DNA of 64,000 bases from Candidatus Cloacimonadota bacterium (GTDB lineage: Bacteria > Cloacimonadota > Cloacimonadia > Cloacimonadales > Cloacimonadaceae). A program made the position numbers and the translations under genes. The stretch covers positions 62,001 to 126,000 of the forward strand of contig JAQWBI010000001.1 in assembly GCA_028706475.1 (NCBI GenBank). Direction: 5' to 3'. Shown here piece by piece: positions 1 through 9,491 of the stretch (position 1 is its first letter; every line of letters starts with the position of its first letter). The notes beneath the pieces are model-generated. The model was given only the letters and a program-made list of their open reading frames with translations. It was not told the origin of the DNA and made no database searches.

Positions 1-125
1 CGCTCAATAGGCTCCAGAAGGATGTCTTCTGGGATGCAGGCATAGAGATCGTATCCGGCGGCACCGCTGCTCATCCGCCGGGGTTCGACGGCGTCGGGAT
101 GCAGCTTTTGATAGCTGATTTTCAT
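1..125 (-). CDS. dut: dUTP diphosphatase, N-terminal part (cut by window edge)
   Basis: These are the first 41 codons of dUTPase, which hydrolyses dUTP to dUMP and pyrophosphate, keeping uracil out of DNA and supplying dUMP for thymidylate synthesis. The gene runs off the left edge. AGYDLYA at residues 23-29 matches family motif 1 (AGxDL), at the usual distance from the N-terminus. The ATG overlaps the stop of the prenyl synthase gene (ATGA), so dut is the third gene of a tightly packed leftward operon with xseB and ispA. The catalytic Tyr and Ser motifs lie outside the window, so the call rests on motif 1 and the N-terminal pattern. Confidence 0.82.
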   Translation of the reverse strand, partial: MKISYQKLHPDAVEPRRMSSGAAGYDLYACIPEDILLEPIE

Positions 126-1012
126 GACTTGCGGTTCAATAGATAATCCGCCAATACCATCAGGCGCAAACCGCGTTCGCCAAAGTGAGAGATGCTTTCT
201 TTGGCCTTTGCGGTAAGATCCATGGCCATCTGCCGGCTTTGTTCGATACCATAAATAGCAGGGAAAGTAGCTTTGCCCTGAGCTTCGTCTTTACCAATGC
301 TCTTACCCAGTTTTGCCTCGCTACCTTCTATATCCAGCAGGTCATCGACAATCTGGAAGACCAGACCGATTTTGGTGCCATAATCTTCGATAATGGCCAG
401 GTCTTTGGCACTGGCTTTTGCGGCAAGGGCGCCAAAACGCAGGCTCACATTGATCAGCTTCGCAGTTTTATTGTTATGAATAAAGTTCAGGGTCTTTTTA
501 TCCACATTCTTACCCTCGGAATCGATATCCATCATCTGTCCGGCGATCACACCTTTGATGCCCGCTTCCTGAGCCAATTCGCGCACAAATTGCACTTTCA
601 GGGCATCGTCGATCTCGGCATAGGTAATCAGTTCAAAGGCATTTACCAAAAGAGAATCCCCTGCCAATAGCGCTACACCTTCTCCGAATACGGCATGACA
701 GGATTTCTTGCCGCGACGGTATTCATCGTCATCGATGTCCGGCAGATCATCATGGATGAGCGTGTAGGTGTGGATCATCTCGATGGCAGCGGCAACCGGA
801 GCGATGGCATCCAATTCGTCTTTATAGAGTTGATAAGCCAGAAATGTGAGATATGGGCGCAAGCGTTTTCCACCGGCAAAGGTACTGTATCTGAGAGCTT
901 TATGTATATCCTTGGGGTATTCGTCCTTGCGGGGCAGATAACGATCCAGGATGATATTCACCAATTCCTGTTTTTCTTTCATGTCCTTTTTTAAGAGTAC
1001 TTTAGGATCCAT
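122..1012 (-). CDS. ispA: Polyprenyl (geranyl/farnesyl) diphosphate synthase
   Basis: Cytosolic trans-prenyltransferase of 296 residues that condenses isopentenyl diphosphate with allylic diphosphates, giving farnesyl- or geranylgeranyl-length chains for undecaprenyl and quinone synthesis. Seen: GGKRLRP at 47-53, the first aspartate-rich motif around 88-96 (DDLPDIDDD, the bacterial DDxxxxD spacing), GQMMD near 159 and the second motif DDLLD at 223-227. Length is typical of bacterial FPP synthases; the exact chain length cannot be read from this. The ATG lies inside the 3' end of xseB and the stop overlaps the dut start. With ispG at 4.4 kb it places two isoprenoid genes in this window. Confidence 0.92.
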   Translation of the reverse strand: MDPKVLLKKDMKEKQELVNIILDRYLPRKDEYPKDIHKALRYSTFAGGKRLRPYLTFLAYQLYKDELDAIAPVAAAIEMIHTYTLIHDDLPDIDDDEYRRGKKSCHAVFGEGVALLAGDSLLVNAFELITYAEIDDALKVQFVRELAQEAGIKGVIAGQMMDIDSEGKNVDKKTLNFIHNNKTAKLINVSLRFGALAAKASAKDLAIIEDYGTKIGLVFQIVDDLLDIEGSEAKLGKSIGKDEAQGKATFPAIYGIEQSRQMAMDLTAKAKESISHFGERGLRLMVLADYLLNRKS

Positions 1013-1238
1013 TATTCATCTCCTGAACCTTACCCGGGAGTTCTTCGCTGAGGATCTTGATCTTGGCTTCCGCCTCACCCAGCTTCGCTTGACAGCGCTT
1101 GAGATAGTCCACTCCCCGGGCATAGAGCTGTAGCATCTCATCAAGATTTGTCGCATTATTCGAGAGCCGGTCAACGATCTCCTCCAAGGCTTTCAAAGCC
1201 TCTTCAAAACTGAGCTCTTCGGGATTTGTATTTTCCAT
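1002..1238 (-). CDS. xseB: Exodeoxyribonuclease VII small subunit
   Basis: XseB, 78 residues, the small helical subunit that coats the large XseA subunit of exonuclease VII, which degrades single-stranded DNA from both ends. SFEEALKALEEIVDRL near the N-terminus is the family signature, followed by a second helix rich in Lys and Glu. I start at the ATG at 1238 because GGGAGAG lies just upstream; a longer frame to 1292 would run through the promoter. It overlaps ispA by 11 bases. XseA is not in the window, although xseA often lies next to xseB; here it would have to be elsewhere. Confidence 0.9.
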   Translation of the reverse strand: MENTNPEELSFEEALKALEEIVDRLSNNATNLDEMLQLYARGVDYLKRCQAKLGEAEAKIKILSEELPGKVQEMNNGS

Positions 1239-1264
1239 GCTTCTCTCCCTTATCTTTTTGACCG

Positions 1265-1292
1265 AGTATAAGCAATTCATGGATTCTGTCAA
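1265..1292 (-). promoter_or_regulatory. Sigma-70-type promoter for xseB-ispA-dut
   Basis: Reading leftwards, TTGACA (1292-1287) is followed after 16 bases by TATACT (1270-1265), about 27 bases before the xseB ATG. The match to the housekeeping consensus is 6/6 and 5/6. It is the best promoter in the window and leaves a very short 5' leader carrying only the ribosome binding site. Confidence 0.75.
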
Positions 1293-1495
1293 ACAAAAAA
1301 TTCATTCTTTGTTCAAATACAGATAATTGCAGGGCTGATATTTCTGGAAATAGCAGCAAAGATTAGTAGTCATACGATACTATATTCGAAGTTGATGTTG
1401 AAACTTTTATATTGCAGAAGCTTCATATTGAATCATTTCGGCTGTTTAAGCGGTAATCCACAGCGTTCTACCTCTCTATATTATCCTGTTTAAAA

Positions 1496-1560
1496 GCAGA
1501 TATCATCCCGTTATTATCGAGTGAGCACTGGATGATAACGCCTTTATATCAGCTTCGGCA
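1496..1560 (+). repeat. Dispersed hairpin repeat, copy 1 (core only)
   Basis: Core of the seven-copy family. Inner arms CGTTATTATC and GATGATAACG pair with one G-T wobble around the loop GAGTGAGCACTG. The outer flanks GATATCA and TATATCAGC are the family's weak outer stem. The long 5' arm and long tail found in the 10.5, 33.5 and 61 kb copies are absent here. Confidence 0.75.
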
Positions 1561-1661
1561 CTGCTTGAATAGTACGCAGATTGCACGGAATTACCCTCTT
1601 TCTTTACCCGGATCTGTATTCACTCAATTTGATGCTGTTCAATCCGCTCATAATGCTTATT

Positions 1662-1943
1662 TCAGATATAAAATCTACTACCTGCTTTTTTCCTACCAGC
1701 TTCAACCACTACAAAGTAGATACCGCCGCTTACCTGTTTACCAGAATCATCTCTGCCGTCCCATTGGAAAGTGTGATCGCCTGATGAATTGGAGCTTTTG
1801 CCGGGACTTCGAATCAGCTGGCCTTTGATGTTATAAATACTGAACCTATAGAACTCTGGTTCTGGACGTAAAGACCGACAGCTTAAGCCATTCCAAAAAA
1901 AGAAATTGACAAAATAAAAGTCCGTATAAAAATGAAAGTGCAT
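1662..1943 (-). pseudogene. Remnant of a secreted protein: C-terminal sorting domain only
   Basis: The last ~70 codons encode a FlgD/Por-type C-terminal domain: FSIYNIKGQLIR, then HTFQWDGRDDSGKQVSGG and IYFVVVEAG, ending in a basic stretch and RFYI. In FCB bacteria this domain ends large secreted proteins and directs type IX-type export. Nothing upstream on this strand looks like the rest of such a protein: from about 1870 the frame turns into Phe/Tyr-rich non-coding sequence. I read it as the tail of a deleted gene. The start given is only the first in-frame ATG. A complete protein with a similar tail lies at 39.9-41.6 kb. Confidence 0.55.
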
Positions 1944-1994
1944 GGGATTTCATGTGAATACGTGATTTATCCCTCGAATAATATGGAGGTATAT

Positions 1995-4337
1995 ATGCCG
2001 CATCTGCCGCTGATATGGTATTTGGCCCCTCTTGGCGCCATTTCTGCACTGTTTTTTGCCTATTATTTCTATCACAATGTAAAGATTGCAAATCCTGGCA
2101 ATGCTCGTATGCAGGAGATTGCAGGTTATGTTCGCGAAGGAGCTTACGCTTATCTTTTGCAACAATATAAAGGCGTGGGATTATTCTTCCTGATTGCCCT
2201 TGGTATATTCCTGTTCTCCGCCTATGGGCTGAAAGTGCTGGATCCTATGATACCATGGGGCTTTCTAAGCGGCGGCATCATGAGCGGATTGGCGGGGTTT
2301 ATCGGGATGAATACGGCTACTATGGCTTCCAGCCGCACCGCTCAAGCATGTTCTGAGAGTTTGAACAAAGGGCTGAAAGTAGCCTACCGCGCAGGGGGTG
2401 TGATGGGTCTCACAGTGGTGGGACTGGCTTTGTGGGATATCTCATTCTGGTTTTTCCTGCTCAATACTAAGGGTTATAGTCTGGAGAAAATAGCCGTAGT
2501 GATGCTCTCATTTGGCATGGGCGCCAGCTCTCAGGCCCTCTTTGCCCGTCTGGGCGGTGGTATCTATACCAAAGCTGCGGATGTGGGCGCCGATCTAGTA
2601 GGCAAAGTGGAAGCTGACATTCCTGAAGACGATCCCCGCAACCCCGCAACCATTGCCGACAATGTGGGTGACAATGTGGGTGACGTAGCGGGAATGGGCG
2701 CCGATCTGTATGAATCTTATGCAGGCAGCATCCTTGCAACGGCGGCATTGGGAATGAGCGCAGTCTTACGGCTCTCCGTCACCAATCCCGCCATGAAGGA
2801 ATTTATGGTCAATTTTATCTCCGCTCCGCTGATTTTGGCGGGCATAGGAGCTTTACTATCTATTCTTGGCATCTTTGCCGTATCCACAAAGGAAAATGCC
2901 GGGATGAAGGAACTGATGGCAGCTTTGAACAAGAGCATTTATCTTAGTTCCATCCTGATCGCAATCGCCTCTTTCTTTGTCTGCAAGATACTGTTGCCGC
3001 AAGAGTACTATCTGGGCATCTTCATTTCCAGTGTAGTAGGTCTTTTGGCTGGTGTATTGATAGGATACACCACAGAGCTGTGGACATCCCATTCATACAA
3101 GGCTACCCGCAATATAGCGAAACAGGGCGAATACGGCTCGGCTACGGTGATATTGGAAGGTTTTAGCGTGGGAATGCTGTCCACCGCCATGCCGGTGATC
3201 ATCATCTCCGCAGCGATTATGATTTCCTTTGTACTCTCAGGCGGTTTTGAACACATCGAGCTAGGGCTGTATGGCATCGGTTTCGGAGCAGTGGGCATGT
3301 TGGCAACTCTGGGCGTCACGCTGGCTATGGACGCTTTTGGGCCTATCGCCGATAATGCCGGAGGCAATGCACAAATGTCTTACCTGCCCAAAGAAGTGCG
3401 GGAACGCACGGACAGCCTAGATTCCGTGGGAAACACCACCGCTGCCATCGGCAAAGGATTTGCCATCGGTAGTGCCGCACTTACAGCTATGGCGCTGTTG
3501 GCGGCATATCTGGAAAAGGTGAGAGATGCCTTTGTGATGCTAGGTGAAAAAATGGGTGAAGTACAGATGTTGACCATCGGTTCCGGCAAGATCACAGAGA
3601 CCGTGGCAGCTCCTCTGGCCAGCCTGAGTCAGTTCATCGAATATTATCAGGTAAATCCGCTCAATCCCAAGTTCCTCCTGGGTATTTTCATCGGCTCAAT
3701 GGTGGTCTATGTATTCAGTGCACTCACCATCAAAGCGGTTGGTAAAGCCGCAGGGCTGATGGTGAAAGAGGTTCGCCGGCAGTTTACCACCATTCCCGGC
3801 ATCCTGCAAGGCAAGACCAAGCCGGATTATGCCCAGTGCGTAAAAATCTCTACCATCGGTGCACAGCAACAGATGGTATTGCCCGCCATCATCGGTATAG
3901 CAAGTCCTGTAGTAGTGGGACTGATCTTCGGAGTAGCAGGTGTTTTAGGACTCTTAATCGGCGGACTCACCACCGGTTTTGTAACCGCAGTGATGATGAA
4001 CAATTCCGGCGGCGCTTGGGACAACGCCAAAAAGTATGTGGAAACCGGTGCGGAGGGCGGCAGCGGTTCATCGGTACATAAAGCCACGATCGTGGGCGAT
4101 ACGGTGGGTGATCCCTTCAAGGATACTGCCGGCCCCTGCATGAATATCCTGATCAAACTGATGAGTATGGTTTCCATCGTCTTTGGCGGCTTTGTGGTAA
4201 CATACTCTCCCAAAATCGAAGCACTTTATACACCAAAGCCGAAGACGGTTATTCAAACAGATGTTCCCAAAAGCATTACGGAAAACCACCTGGAGATGAT
4301 TACGATTGCAGACAGCCTCGACACCATCAAAAACTGA
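1995..4337 (+). CDS. hppA: Membrane-bound ion-translocating pyrophosphatase
   Basis: Integral membrane PPase of 780 residues that couples hydrolysis of pyrophosphate to H+ or Na+ export, so PPi from biosynthesis helps energise the membrane. Seen: many hydrophobic helices; the substrate motif [11 protein letters not shown] near 195-205 followed by the acidic [20 protein letters not shown] segment; [18 protein letters not shown] in the second half; a C-terminal acidic loop ([11 protein letters not shown]). Alanine in GNTTAA, where the K+-independent class carries lysine, suggests the K+-dependent class. H+ versus Na+ specificity is not decided here. The ATG at 1995 follows GGAGGT; earlier in-frame starts lack such a site. 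ispG follows 20 bases later. Confidence 0.95.
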   Translation: MPHLPLIWYLAPLGAISALFFAYYFYHNVKIANPGNARMQEIAGYVREGAYAYLLQQYKGVGLFFLIALGIFLFSAYGLKVLDPMIPWGFLSGGIMSGLAGFIGMNTATMASSRTAQACSESLNKGLKVAYRAGGVMGLTVVGLALWDISFWFFLLNTKGYSLEKIAVVMLSFGMGASSQALFARLGGGIYTKAADVGADLVGKVEADIPEDDPRNPATIADNVGDNVGDVAGMGADLYESYAGSILATAALGMSAVLRLSVTNPAMKEFMVNFISAPLILAGIGALLSILGIFAVSTKENAGMKELMAALNKSIYLSSILIAIASFFVCKILLPQEYYLGIFISSVVGLLAGVLIGYTTELWTSHSYKATRNIAKQGEYGSATVILEGFSVGMLSTAMPVIIISAAIMISFVLSGGFEHIELGLYGIGFGAVGMLATLGVTLAMDAFGPIADNAGGNAQMSYLPKEVRERTDSLDSVGNTTAAIGKGFAIGSAALTAMALLAAYLEKVRDAFVMLGEKMGEVQMLTIGSGKITETVAAPLASLSQFIEYYQVNPLNPKFLLGIFIGSMVVYVFSALTIKAVGKAAGLMVKEVRRQFTTIPGILQGKTKPDYAQCVKISTIGAQQQMVLPAIIGIASPVVVGLIFGVAGVLGLLIGGLTTGFVTAVMMNNSGGAWDNAKKYVETGAEGGSGSSVHKATIVGDTVGDPFKDTAGPCMNILIKLMSMVSIVFGGFVVTYSPKIEALYTPKPKTVIQTDVPKSITENHLEMITIADSLDTIKN

Positions 4338-4357
4338 ACAGGAGATAGAAACGCCGG

Positions 4358-5416
4358 ATGACACCGATTTCGAGACGTAATACACGCACCATTAAACTGG
4401 GAAATATACGGATAGGCTCAGATGCCCCCATTTCCATCCAAAGCATGCTGAATGTAAAAACAGCCAATGTTCCTGCGGTTCGCAATCAGATCAAGCGCCT
4501 GGTTTCAGCAGGCTGCGAGATCATCCGCTTTTCCGTGATGGATATGGAAGACGCTGCAGCTATCAGGGAGATCAAGAAGGACTTTCAGGTGCCGATGGTA
4601 GCGGATATTCACTTCGATCACAAACTGGCAATTGCAGCCATAGAAAATGGTATCGACGGACTGCGCATCAATCCCGGCAACATTGGTTCCGAAAGCGGGG
4701 TGAAAAGCTTGGCCGCAGCGGCAAAAAACCATGGTATCCCCATTCGCATCGGAGTAAACAGCGGTTCGCTGCCCAAGGATCTCTTGTCCCGATATGGACA
4801 TGGCAGCACAGCGATGATGGAAGCGGCGCTAAGCCACGTAAACATCCTGGAAAAGCTGGGTTTCTACGATATCAAGATCTCAGCGAAAGCATCCAATATC
4901 CCGCTGATGCTCGCCAGCTACCGGGAACTGAGTAAACGCTGCGACTACCCCCTGCACCTGGGCGTCACCGAAGCCGGAACCGCCTTGTCCGGCAGCATCA
5001 AAAGCGCCATCGGACTGGGCATCCTGTTGGAAGAGGGCATCGGAGACACCATAAGGGTATCCCTCACCGATGATCCGGTGAAAGAGGTATATGTAGCGCG
5101 GCAAATCCTGATCGGATTGGGCATTAGAAAGGGCTTACAGATAGTATCCTGCCCCACCTGCGGGCGCACTCGCATTGACCTCATCGGTTTGGCGCAGAAA
5201 GTTGAGCAGGCTCTGGAGGAATTCAGGGACCTGGAACTGTGCATAGCCGTGATGGGCTGTGCGGTAAACGGTCCCGGAGAGGCTCGGGAAGCAGATTTTG
5301 GCATCGCCGGAGGCAACAAGGAAGGGCTGGTCTTTGCGCGTGGGGAGATCATCAAGAAAGTCCCTGAAGAGCAGTTGCTCTCTGCCTTAGTTGAGCTTAT
5401 CCGGGAAAGTCTGTAG
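4358..5416 (+). CDS. ispG: 4-hydroxy-3-methylbut-2-enyl diphosphate synthase
   Basis: IspG (GcpE), 352 residues, a cytosolic [4Fe-4S] enzyme that reductively converts MEcPP to HMBPP in the MEP isoprenoid pathway. The N-terminal TIM barrel is recognisable from IRINPGNIG-type sequence (LRINPGNIGSESG). The cluster ligands are Cys265 and Cys268 (SCPTCGR) and Cys301 (MGCAVNGPGEA), with the conserved Glu just after. Length fits the short bacterial form lacking the plant-type insert. It follows hppA by 20 bases and is followed within two bases by a CHR transporter gene, so the four genes hppA-ispG-chr-chr may be co-transcribed. Confidence 0.95.
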   Translation: MTPISRRNTRTIKLGNIRIGSDAPISIQSMLNVKTANVPAVRNQIKRLVSAGCEIIRFSVMDMEDAAAIREIKKDFQVPMVADIHFDHKLAIAAIENGIDGLRINPGNIGSESGVKSLAAAAKNHGIPIRIGVNSGSLPKDLLSRYGHGSTAMMEAALSHVNILEKLGFYDIKISAKASNIPLMLASYRELSKRCDYPLHLGVTEAGTALSGSIKSAIGLGILLEEGIGDTIRVSLTDDPVKEVYVARQILIGLGIRKGLQIVSCPTCGRTRIDLIGLAQKVEQALEEFRDLELCIAVMGCAVNGPGEAREADFGIAGGNKEGLVFARGEIIKKVPEEQLLSALVELIRESL

Positions 5417-5417
5417 T

Positions 5418-5939
5418 ATGCTGTGGAGGATCTTTCTAACCTTTTTGAAGATAGGTGCGTTCACCATTGGCGGAGGTTACGCCATGATCCCGCTGATCAA
5501 GCGGGAAGTATGCTCCCGGCATGGTTGGATCACGGAAGACGATTTTTTGGACGGCTTGGCGGCGGCTCAGAGCTGCCCTGGCCCAATCGCCGTGAATATA
5601 AGCATTTATACGGGGTATCATGTGCGGGGAAAATTGGGAATGCTGATGGCGCTATTGGGAACTATATTGCCTTCCACCGTGTCGATCATCATTATTGCCA
5701 TGCTGTTCCGTCAATACACAGATCAGGCATTGGTGAAGCGGGCATTTACCGCACTTAATCCTGCGGTGGTGGCACTCATCGCCGTCCCCCTCATCCAGAT
5801 GGCACAGAAAAGCGGACTTGTGTGGAAGAATGCCTGGTTTCCCCTTTCCGTAGCGATTTTAGTAGGTGTACTGAATGTGTCTCCAGTATATCTGATCCTG
5901 CTCACCATCGTTTATGCTGTATATGAGGCGCACAAATGA
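5418..5939 (+). CDS. CHR (chromate transporter) family protein, first half-size subunit
   Basis: Half-size CHR-family membrane protein of 173 residues. Family members include chromate/sulfate antiporters, but many paired half-size forms have no tested substrate. Seen: FLTFLKIGAFTIGGGYAMIP near the N-terminus, SCPGPIAVN in the second segment, and about five or six hydrophobic helices. The ATG at 5418 begins one base after the ispG stop. The stop overlaps the ATG of the second half (ATGA). The two halves align with each other and probably form a heterodimer equivalent to a fused full-length ChrA. Chromate export is a family label only. Confidence 0.85.
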   Translation: MLWRIFLTFLKIGAFTIGGGYAMIPLIKREVCSRHGWITEDDFLDGLAAAQSCPGPIAVNISIYTGYHVRGKLGMLMALLGTILPSTVSIIIIAMLFRQYTDQALVKRAFTALNPAVVALIAVPLIQMAQKSGLVWKNAWFPLSVAILVGVLNVSPVYLILLTIVYAVYEAHK

Positions 5940-6460
5940 TCCTGCTACAAATGCTTATCACTTTCTTCAAGATCGGACTGTTCAGCTTTGGTGGGGGCTA
6001 TGCCATATTAGCGATGATCCGGCAAGAGGTGGTAATAAGCAACGCCTGGATTACTGAGGCGGAATTTATGCAGGTGGTGGCGATCTCGCAGATGACACCG
6101 GGGCCTATCGCGATCAATGCAGCTACCTTTATCGGCTATCAAAAAGCAGGGATCATAGGTTCTCTGATCTGCACTTTTGGAGTGATATTGCCCTCGTTGA
6201 TCATCATGCTGATCATCACCGTAAGCTATCTGAAACTAAAGAAGTTACCGTGGTTTCAGCAGATCTTCCGCAGGCTGCGTCTGCTGTCCGTAGGGCTGAT
6301 TGCCGCGGCATTGATAATGATCATGGGCAATGCCGTGCAGGATTGGTATTCAATCGGGATCTTTACGGTGTGCTTTGTTGCCACCTGGCGCTTTAAGCTG
6401 AATCCCTTTACCATGCTTATCAGCGCAGCTGTATTTGGGATGCTGTTTGGCAGTGGTTAG
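5936..6460 (+). CDS. CHR (chromate transporter) family protein, second half-size subunit
   Basis: Partner of the preceding gene, 174 residues, with the same landmarks: FFKIGLFSFGGGYAILAM at the N-terminus and MTPGPIAINAATF in the second segment, then hydrophobic helices. Start and upstream stop overlap as ATGA, which favours translational coupling and equal amounts. Its stop overlaps by three bases the stop of the convergent thioesterase gene. No regulator (ChrB) or sulfate gene is nearby, so the transported ion is unknown. Confidence 0.85.
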   Translation: MILLQMLITFFKIGLFSFGGGYAILAMIRQEVVISNAWITEAEFMQVVAISQMTPGPIAINAATFIGYQKAGIIGSLICTFGVILPSLIIMLIITVSYLKLKKLPWFQQIFRRLRLLSVGLIAAALIMIMGNAVQDWYSIGIFTVCFVATWRFKLNPFTMLISAAVFGMLFGSG

Positions 6461-6864
6461 CTTTCCAAATGGACGTATTTGAGGAAGTGATCGGATATCT
6501 CCGGGGGCAAGCGCTTCGCTTTACCGTTTTGGGCATAGACCACCGTGAGATGCGCCACGAAACAGAGATCCCCGCGGGAGTTGTAGATTTCCTGCTGCCA
6601 TAAGCCCTTGATCCGGTTTGTGCTGTAGAACCAGCTCCGAACCAGAACCGTGTCCTCCAATTCCACCGCTTTCAGATAATCCAATTCATAGCGCAGTACA
6701 AAGAACTGAATGCCCATCTGCAAGAGCTTTGCGAGGGGAGTATCCATCACTTCCATGGCTTCACTGCGCGCAGCTTCCAACAACATCAGATAGTTGGCGT
6801 TGTTCAAATGACTATAGATATCGCATTCATAACCATAGATTTTCTTTTTGTACTCGAAGATCAT
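6457..6864 (-). CDS. Acyl-CoA thioesterase, 4HBT hot-dog family
   Basis: Single-domain hot-dog thioesterase of 135 residues (YbgC/FcbB type). Such enzymes hydrolyse acyl-CoA or acyl-ACP thioesters in the cytosol. Seen: YECDIYSHLNNANYL near residues 10-25, where the Asp and the His-x-Asn pair correspond to the family's active-site loop, then YLKAVELEDTVLVRSW and a closing strand FVAHLTVVYAQ. I start at the ATG at 6864, preceded by AAAGGAC; a longer frame upstream would run into the divergent YfhO-type gene. The substrate is not predictable from sequence. Confidence 0.82.
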   Translation of the reverse strand: MIFEYKKKIYGYECDIYSHLNNANYLMLLEAARSEAMEVMDTPLAKLLQMGIQFFVLRYELDYLKAVELEDTVLVRSWFYSTNRIKGLWQQEIYNSRGDLCFVAHLTVVYAQNGKAKRLPPEISDHFLKYVHLES

Positions 6865-6946
6865 CACTTGTCCTTTTGTTTTTGCTTGACCGATAGAGGC
6901 GTTCAAAATAAGCTGGATGCAAATATCGGTTTGAACAGAGGTTTTC

Positions 6947-9478
6947 ATGAGCCAGAAAAAAGTCAACCCAAAAATAAAGCCGCCAAAAGGCATTAAAGCA
7001 CCCCAGAGTACTTCTCCTGGTAAACATAAGGCTGCTATGGCCATTGTCAATCCCAAGTACCTGAGCTGGATCCTGGCGGCGATAATCTTCCTTTTTGTGA
7101 GCTTGCTCTACTTCCCGGTCTCATACCAGCATCTGGAACCTCAGGCCAGCGACATCAATCAGTGGCGCGGGGCGGCTCAGAGCATTGTGGAATACAATGC
7201 CGAACACAAAGATAGAGCGCTGTGGACTCAGAGTATGTTTTCGGGAATGCCATCCTACATGATATCATTCCCAAACCGTTATCCTTTTCTGGAGAGCATC
7301 ACCAAGATTACGGACAAAGTAATAAACTGGCGCATCTTTCTGCTGATAGTAGGCGGCTTGGGCATGTTTGTGCTGCTGCTGCATCTGAAGCTGGATCCTA
7401 CTATCGCATTCTTCGGCGCCGTTGCCTTCATCTTCAGTTGCCATTGGGCAGGTCTTTTGGAGATTGGGCACAACACAAAGTTCCGGGCCATGATGTATGT
7501 ACCCTGGGTGATGTGGGCAATCATGTATCTGCGGGCAAAACCCAGTCTGCTCTCTGTAGGCCTCAGTGCCACATTCTTGATTACACAACTGCGGGAAAAC
7601 CATCCTCAGATCACCTATTACCTGTATCTTCTGATTGCAATGTACTGGATATATCAAGGCATCGTTGCCATCCGCCAGAAAAACCTGAAGCGCTTTGGCA
7701 TCTGGACACTGCTCTTGATCCTAGCTTTTGGTTTGACTGCTCTGGCGGTGATGAACCCCTATCTGAGCACGATGGAATACAGCAAATATACCCAGCGTGG
7801 CAGTTCCGGAGGATTGGATAAAGCCTACGCACAAGGCTGGAGCTTCCATCCCAAAGAGATCATCGGCTTCATCATCCCGGATTTCTGGGGCGGCATCAAT
7901 CAGACATATTGGGGCTATATGCCTTTCACTCAGGTATATAACTACTTTGGCATAGTCGTGCTGGCCTTCGGAGCATTGGCTCTGTGGGGCAAACGCAGAA
8001 CTCTGGCGCTGTTTCTGTGGATATCCAGTGCCATCTTTACCCTGATGAGCTTTGGCAGCGCCACTCCCGGGCTATCCGACCTCTTTTTGAACTATCTGCC
8101 CTATTTCAATAAATTCCGTGTGCCTTCGATGACACTCACCATCGTGCAATTCAATGCCGTAATCCTTGGTGCATTGGGTTTGAAGGATGTGCTGGAACAC
8201 AGCGGCGATACCCAATGGCAAAAGCGGTATCTGCGCCTGTTCTGGGTGTTTGGCTTCATCTTCCTGCTCTGGCTGCTGTTTGCCAAGTCTGTATTTGCAA
8301 ACCTGCCCTACACTACAGCGCTGGAGCAGATGCGTTATGCTGAAGCCAATGCCCAAAACCAGTTGTTAAACCTCATCATGACACGGCAGGAAATACTGGT
8401 AAAGAGCGGGATACTGGCGTTGATGCTGCTGGCAGTAAGCCTCGGTCTGGCTTATCTGAAGAGCATCAACAAACTGAAAGCCTTCACCTTCATCATGCTC
8501 ATCACGATCATCACCTTTATTGATCTCTGGGTATATACCGGCAAGCACCTCAAGGATCTGCATCCCGTCGAAATGCGCAAAAGCACTTTCCGTATGCAGG
8601 ACTACGATGCGTTTTTGAAGCAAGACCAAGATAACTTCCGCATCTATCCCTTCAACACCAATCAAATCCGCAGTGCCGGGGAATGGGCATATTATCACCA
8701 GACCATAGACGGCTATTCTGCGGCAAAGTTGAAGCGCTATGACGACATCCTGCCAATTATAAATGGTAGCCGCGATGCTGATGGCGAATTTTTGCGCTAT
8801 CTGAAGGGAGTTTATCAGGAGCAGCCGGTGGAACTCTCCACTCCCGTATTGGATATGTTGTCCACCAAGTACATCATCGTGCCGGATTCCCTGCCCAATG
8901 CCTATTTACTGCAAAACATTCAGCCCGTATTCAATAACGGCAGAGTATCCATCTACCGGAATTTGAAAGCCCTGCCCAGAGCATGGTTTGTGCAGGACAC
9001 CATCCTGGCCGAATCAGCCGAGGATCGCCTCCGGATACTGCGTGATGAAAGCTTTGACCCCGCCTCCACCGCCATTGTGGAAGAGGTTATAGAAGGGATT
9101 AGTGCTCCGGAGAGTGCAAAAGTAAGCCAGATCAAAGCAGAATTGCACGAATTGGCCTATGAATACTCCTCCGATACCGATGCTCTACTGGTTCTAAGCG
9201 AAGTCTATTACCCAGGGGGCTGGAAAGCATACGTCGACGGCATCGAAATCCCCATATACCCCGCCAATCACATTCTGCGCGCACTGAAAGTGCCGGCAGG
9301 AACACACAAACTGCAGCTCGTAATGGCACCCAGTAGTTACAGCATAGGTACCAAACTGAGTTTGGCCGGCATCCTGATCACCATCCTGGCCGTTATAATC
9401 GGCGCTTATTATCATTATAAAACCAAGCCAGGCTCTACGTCAGGCGCAAACAGCATTTCTGCCGAAATCAGAGATTAA
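6947..9478 (+). CDS. YfhO-family multi-spanning membrane protein
   Basis: Large membrane protein of 843 residues. A basic, Lys/Pro-rich cytoplasmic N-terminus (1-40) precedes a first helix near 41-62, then an extracytoplasmic loop with FSGMPSYM, and about a dozen helices. The last ~300 residues form a soluble extracytoplasmic domain ending in a final helix near 800-825. This is the layout of YfhO proteins, GT-C-like membrane proteins linked in Gram-positives to glycosylation of lipoteichoic acid; function in FCB bacteria is unknown, with a glycan transfer role inferred. AGAGG precedes the ATG at 6947. lepB follows 13 bases later. Confidence 0.78.
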   Translation: MSQKKVNPKIKPPKGIKAPQSTSPGKHKAAMAIVNPKYLSWILAAIIFLFVSLLYFPVSYQHLEPQASDINQWRGAAQSIVEYNAEHKDRALWTQSMFSGMPSYMISFPNRYPFLESITKITDKVINWRIFLLIVGGLGMFVLLLHLKLDPTIAFFGAVAFIFSCHWAGLLEIGHNTKFRAMMYVPWVMWAIMYLRAKPSLLSVGLSATFLITQLRENHPQITYYLYLLIAMYWIYQGIVAIRQKNLKRFGIWTLLLILAFGLTALAVMNPYLSTMEYSKYTQRGSSGGLDKAYAQGWSFHPKEIIGFIIPDFWGGINQTYWGYMPFTQVYNYFGIVVLAFGALALWGKRRTLALFLWISSAIFTLMSFGSATPGLSDLFLNYLPYFNKFRVPSMTLTIVQFNAVILGALGLKDVLEHSGDTQWQKRYLRLFWVFGFIFLLWLLFAKSVFANLPYTTALEQMRYAEANAQNQLLNLIMTRQEILVKSGILALMLLAVSLGLAYLKSINKLKAFTFIMLITIITFIDLWVYTGKHLKDLHPVEMRKSTFRMQDYDAFLKQDQDNFRIYPFNTNQIRSAGEWAYYHQTIDGYSAAKLKRYDDILPIINGSRDADGEFLRYLKGVYQEQPVELSTPVLDMLSTKYIIVPDSLPNAYLLQNIQPVFNNGRVSIYRNLKALPRAWFVQDTILAESAEDRLRILRDESFDPASTAIVEEVIEGISAPESAKVSQIKAELHELAYEYSSDTDALLVLSEVYYPGGWKAYVDGIEIPIYPANHILRALKVPAGTHKLQLVMAPSSYSIGTKLSLAGILITILAVIIGAYYHYKTKPGSTSGANSISAEIRD

Positions 9479-9491
9479 GGATATATTAAGC

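Larger units (their letters stand above)
1239..1994. other. 756-bp gene-free stretch left of hppA
   Basis: Between the divergent xseB and hppA genes. It holds the xseB promoter (1265-1292), a core copy of the dispersed hairpin repeat (1496-1560), a remnant of a C-terminal sorting domain on the minus strand (1662 to about 1870), and a TTGACA at 1906-1911 followed by TATAAA at 1925-1930. That pair is only 13 bases apart, so as an hppA promoter it is weak unless a later AT-rich hexamer is used. The rest (about 1300-1490) shows no structure I can name. Confidence 0.6.

Noticed and set aside
185-670. 161-codon frame antisense to ispA
   Set aside because: Antisense shadow of a gene with clear motifs; no start signal.
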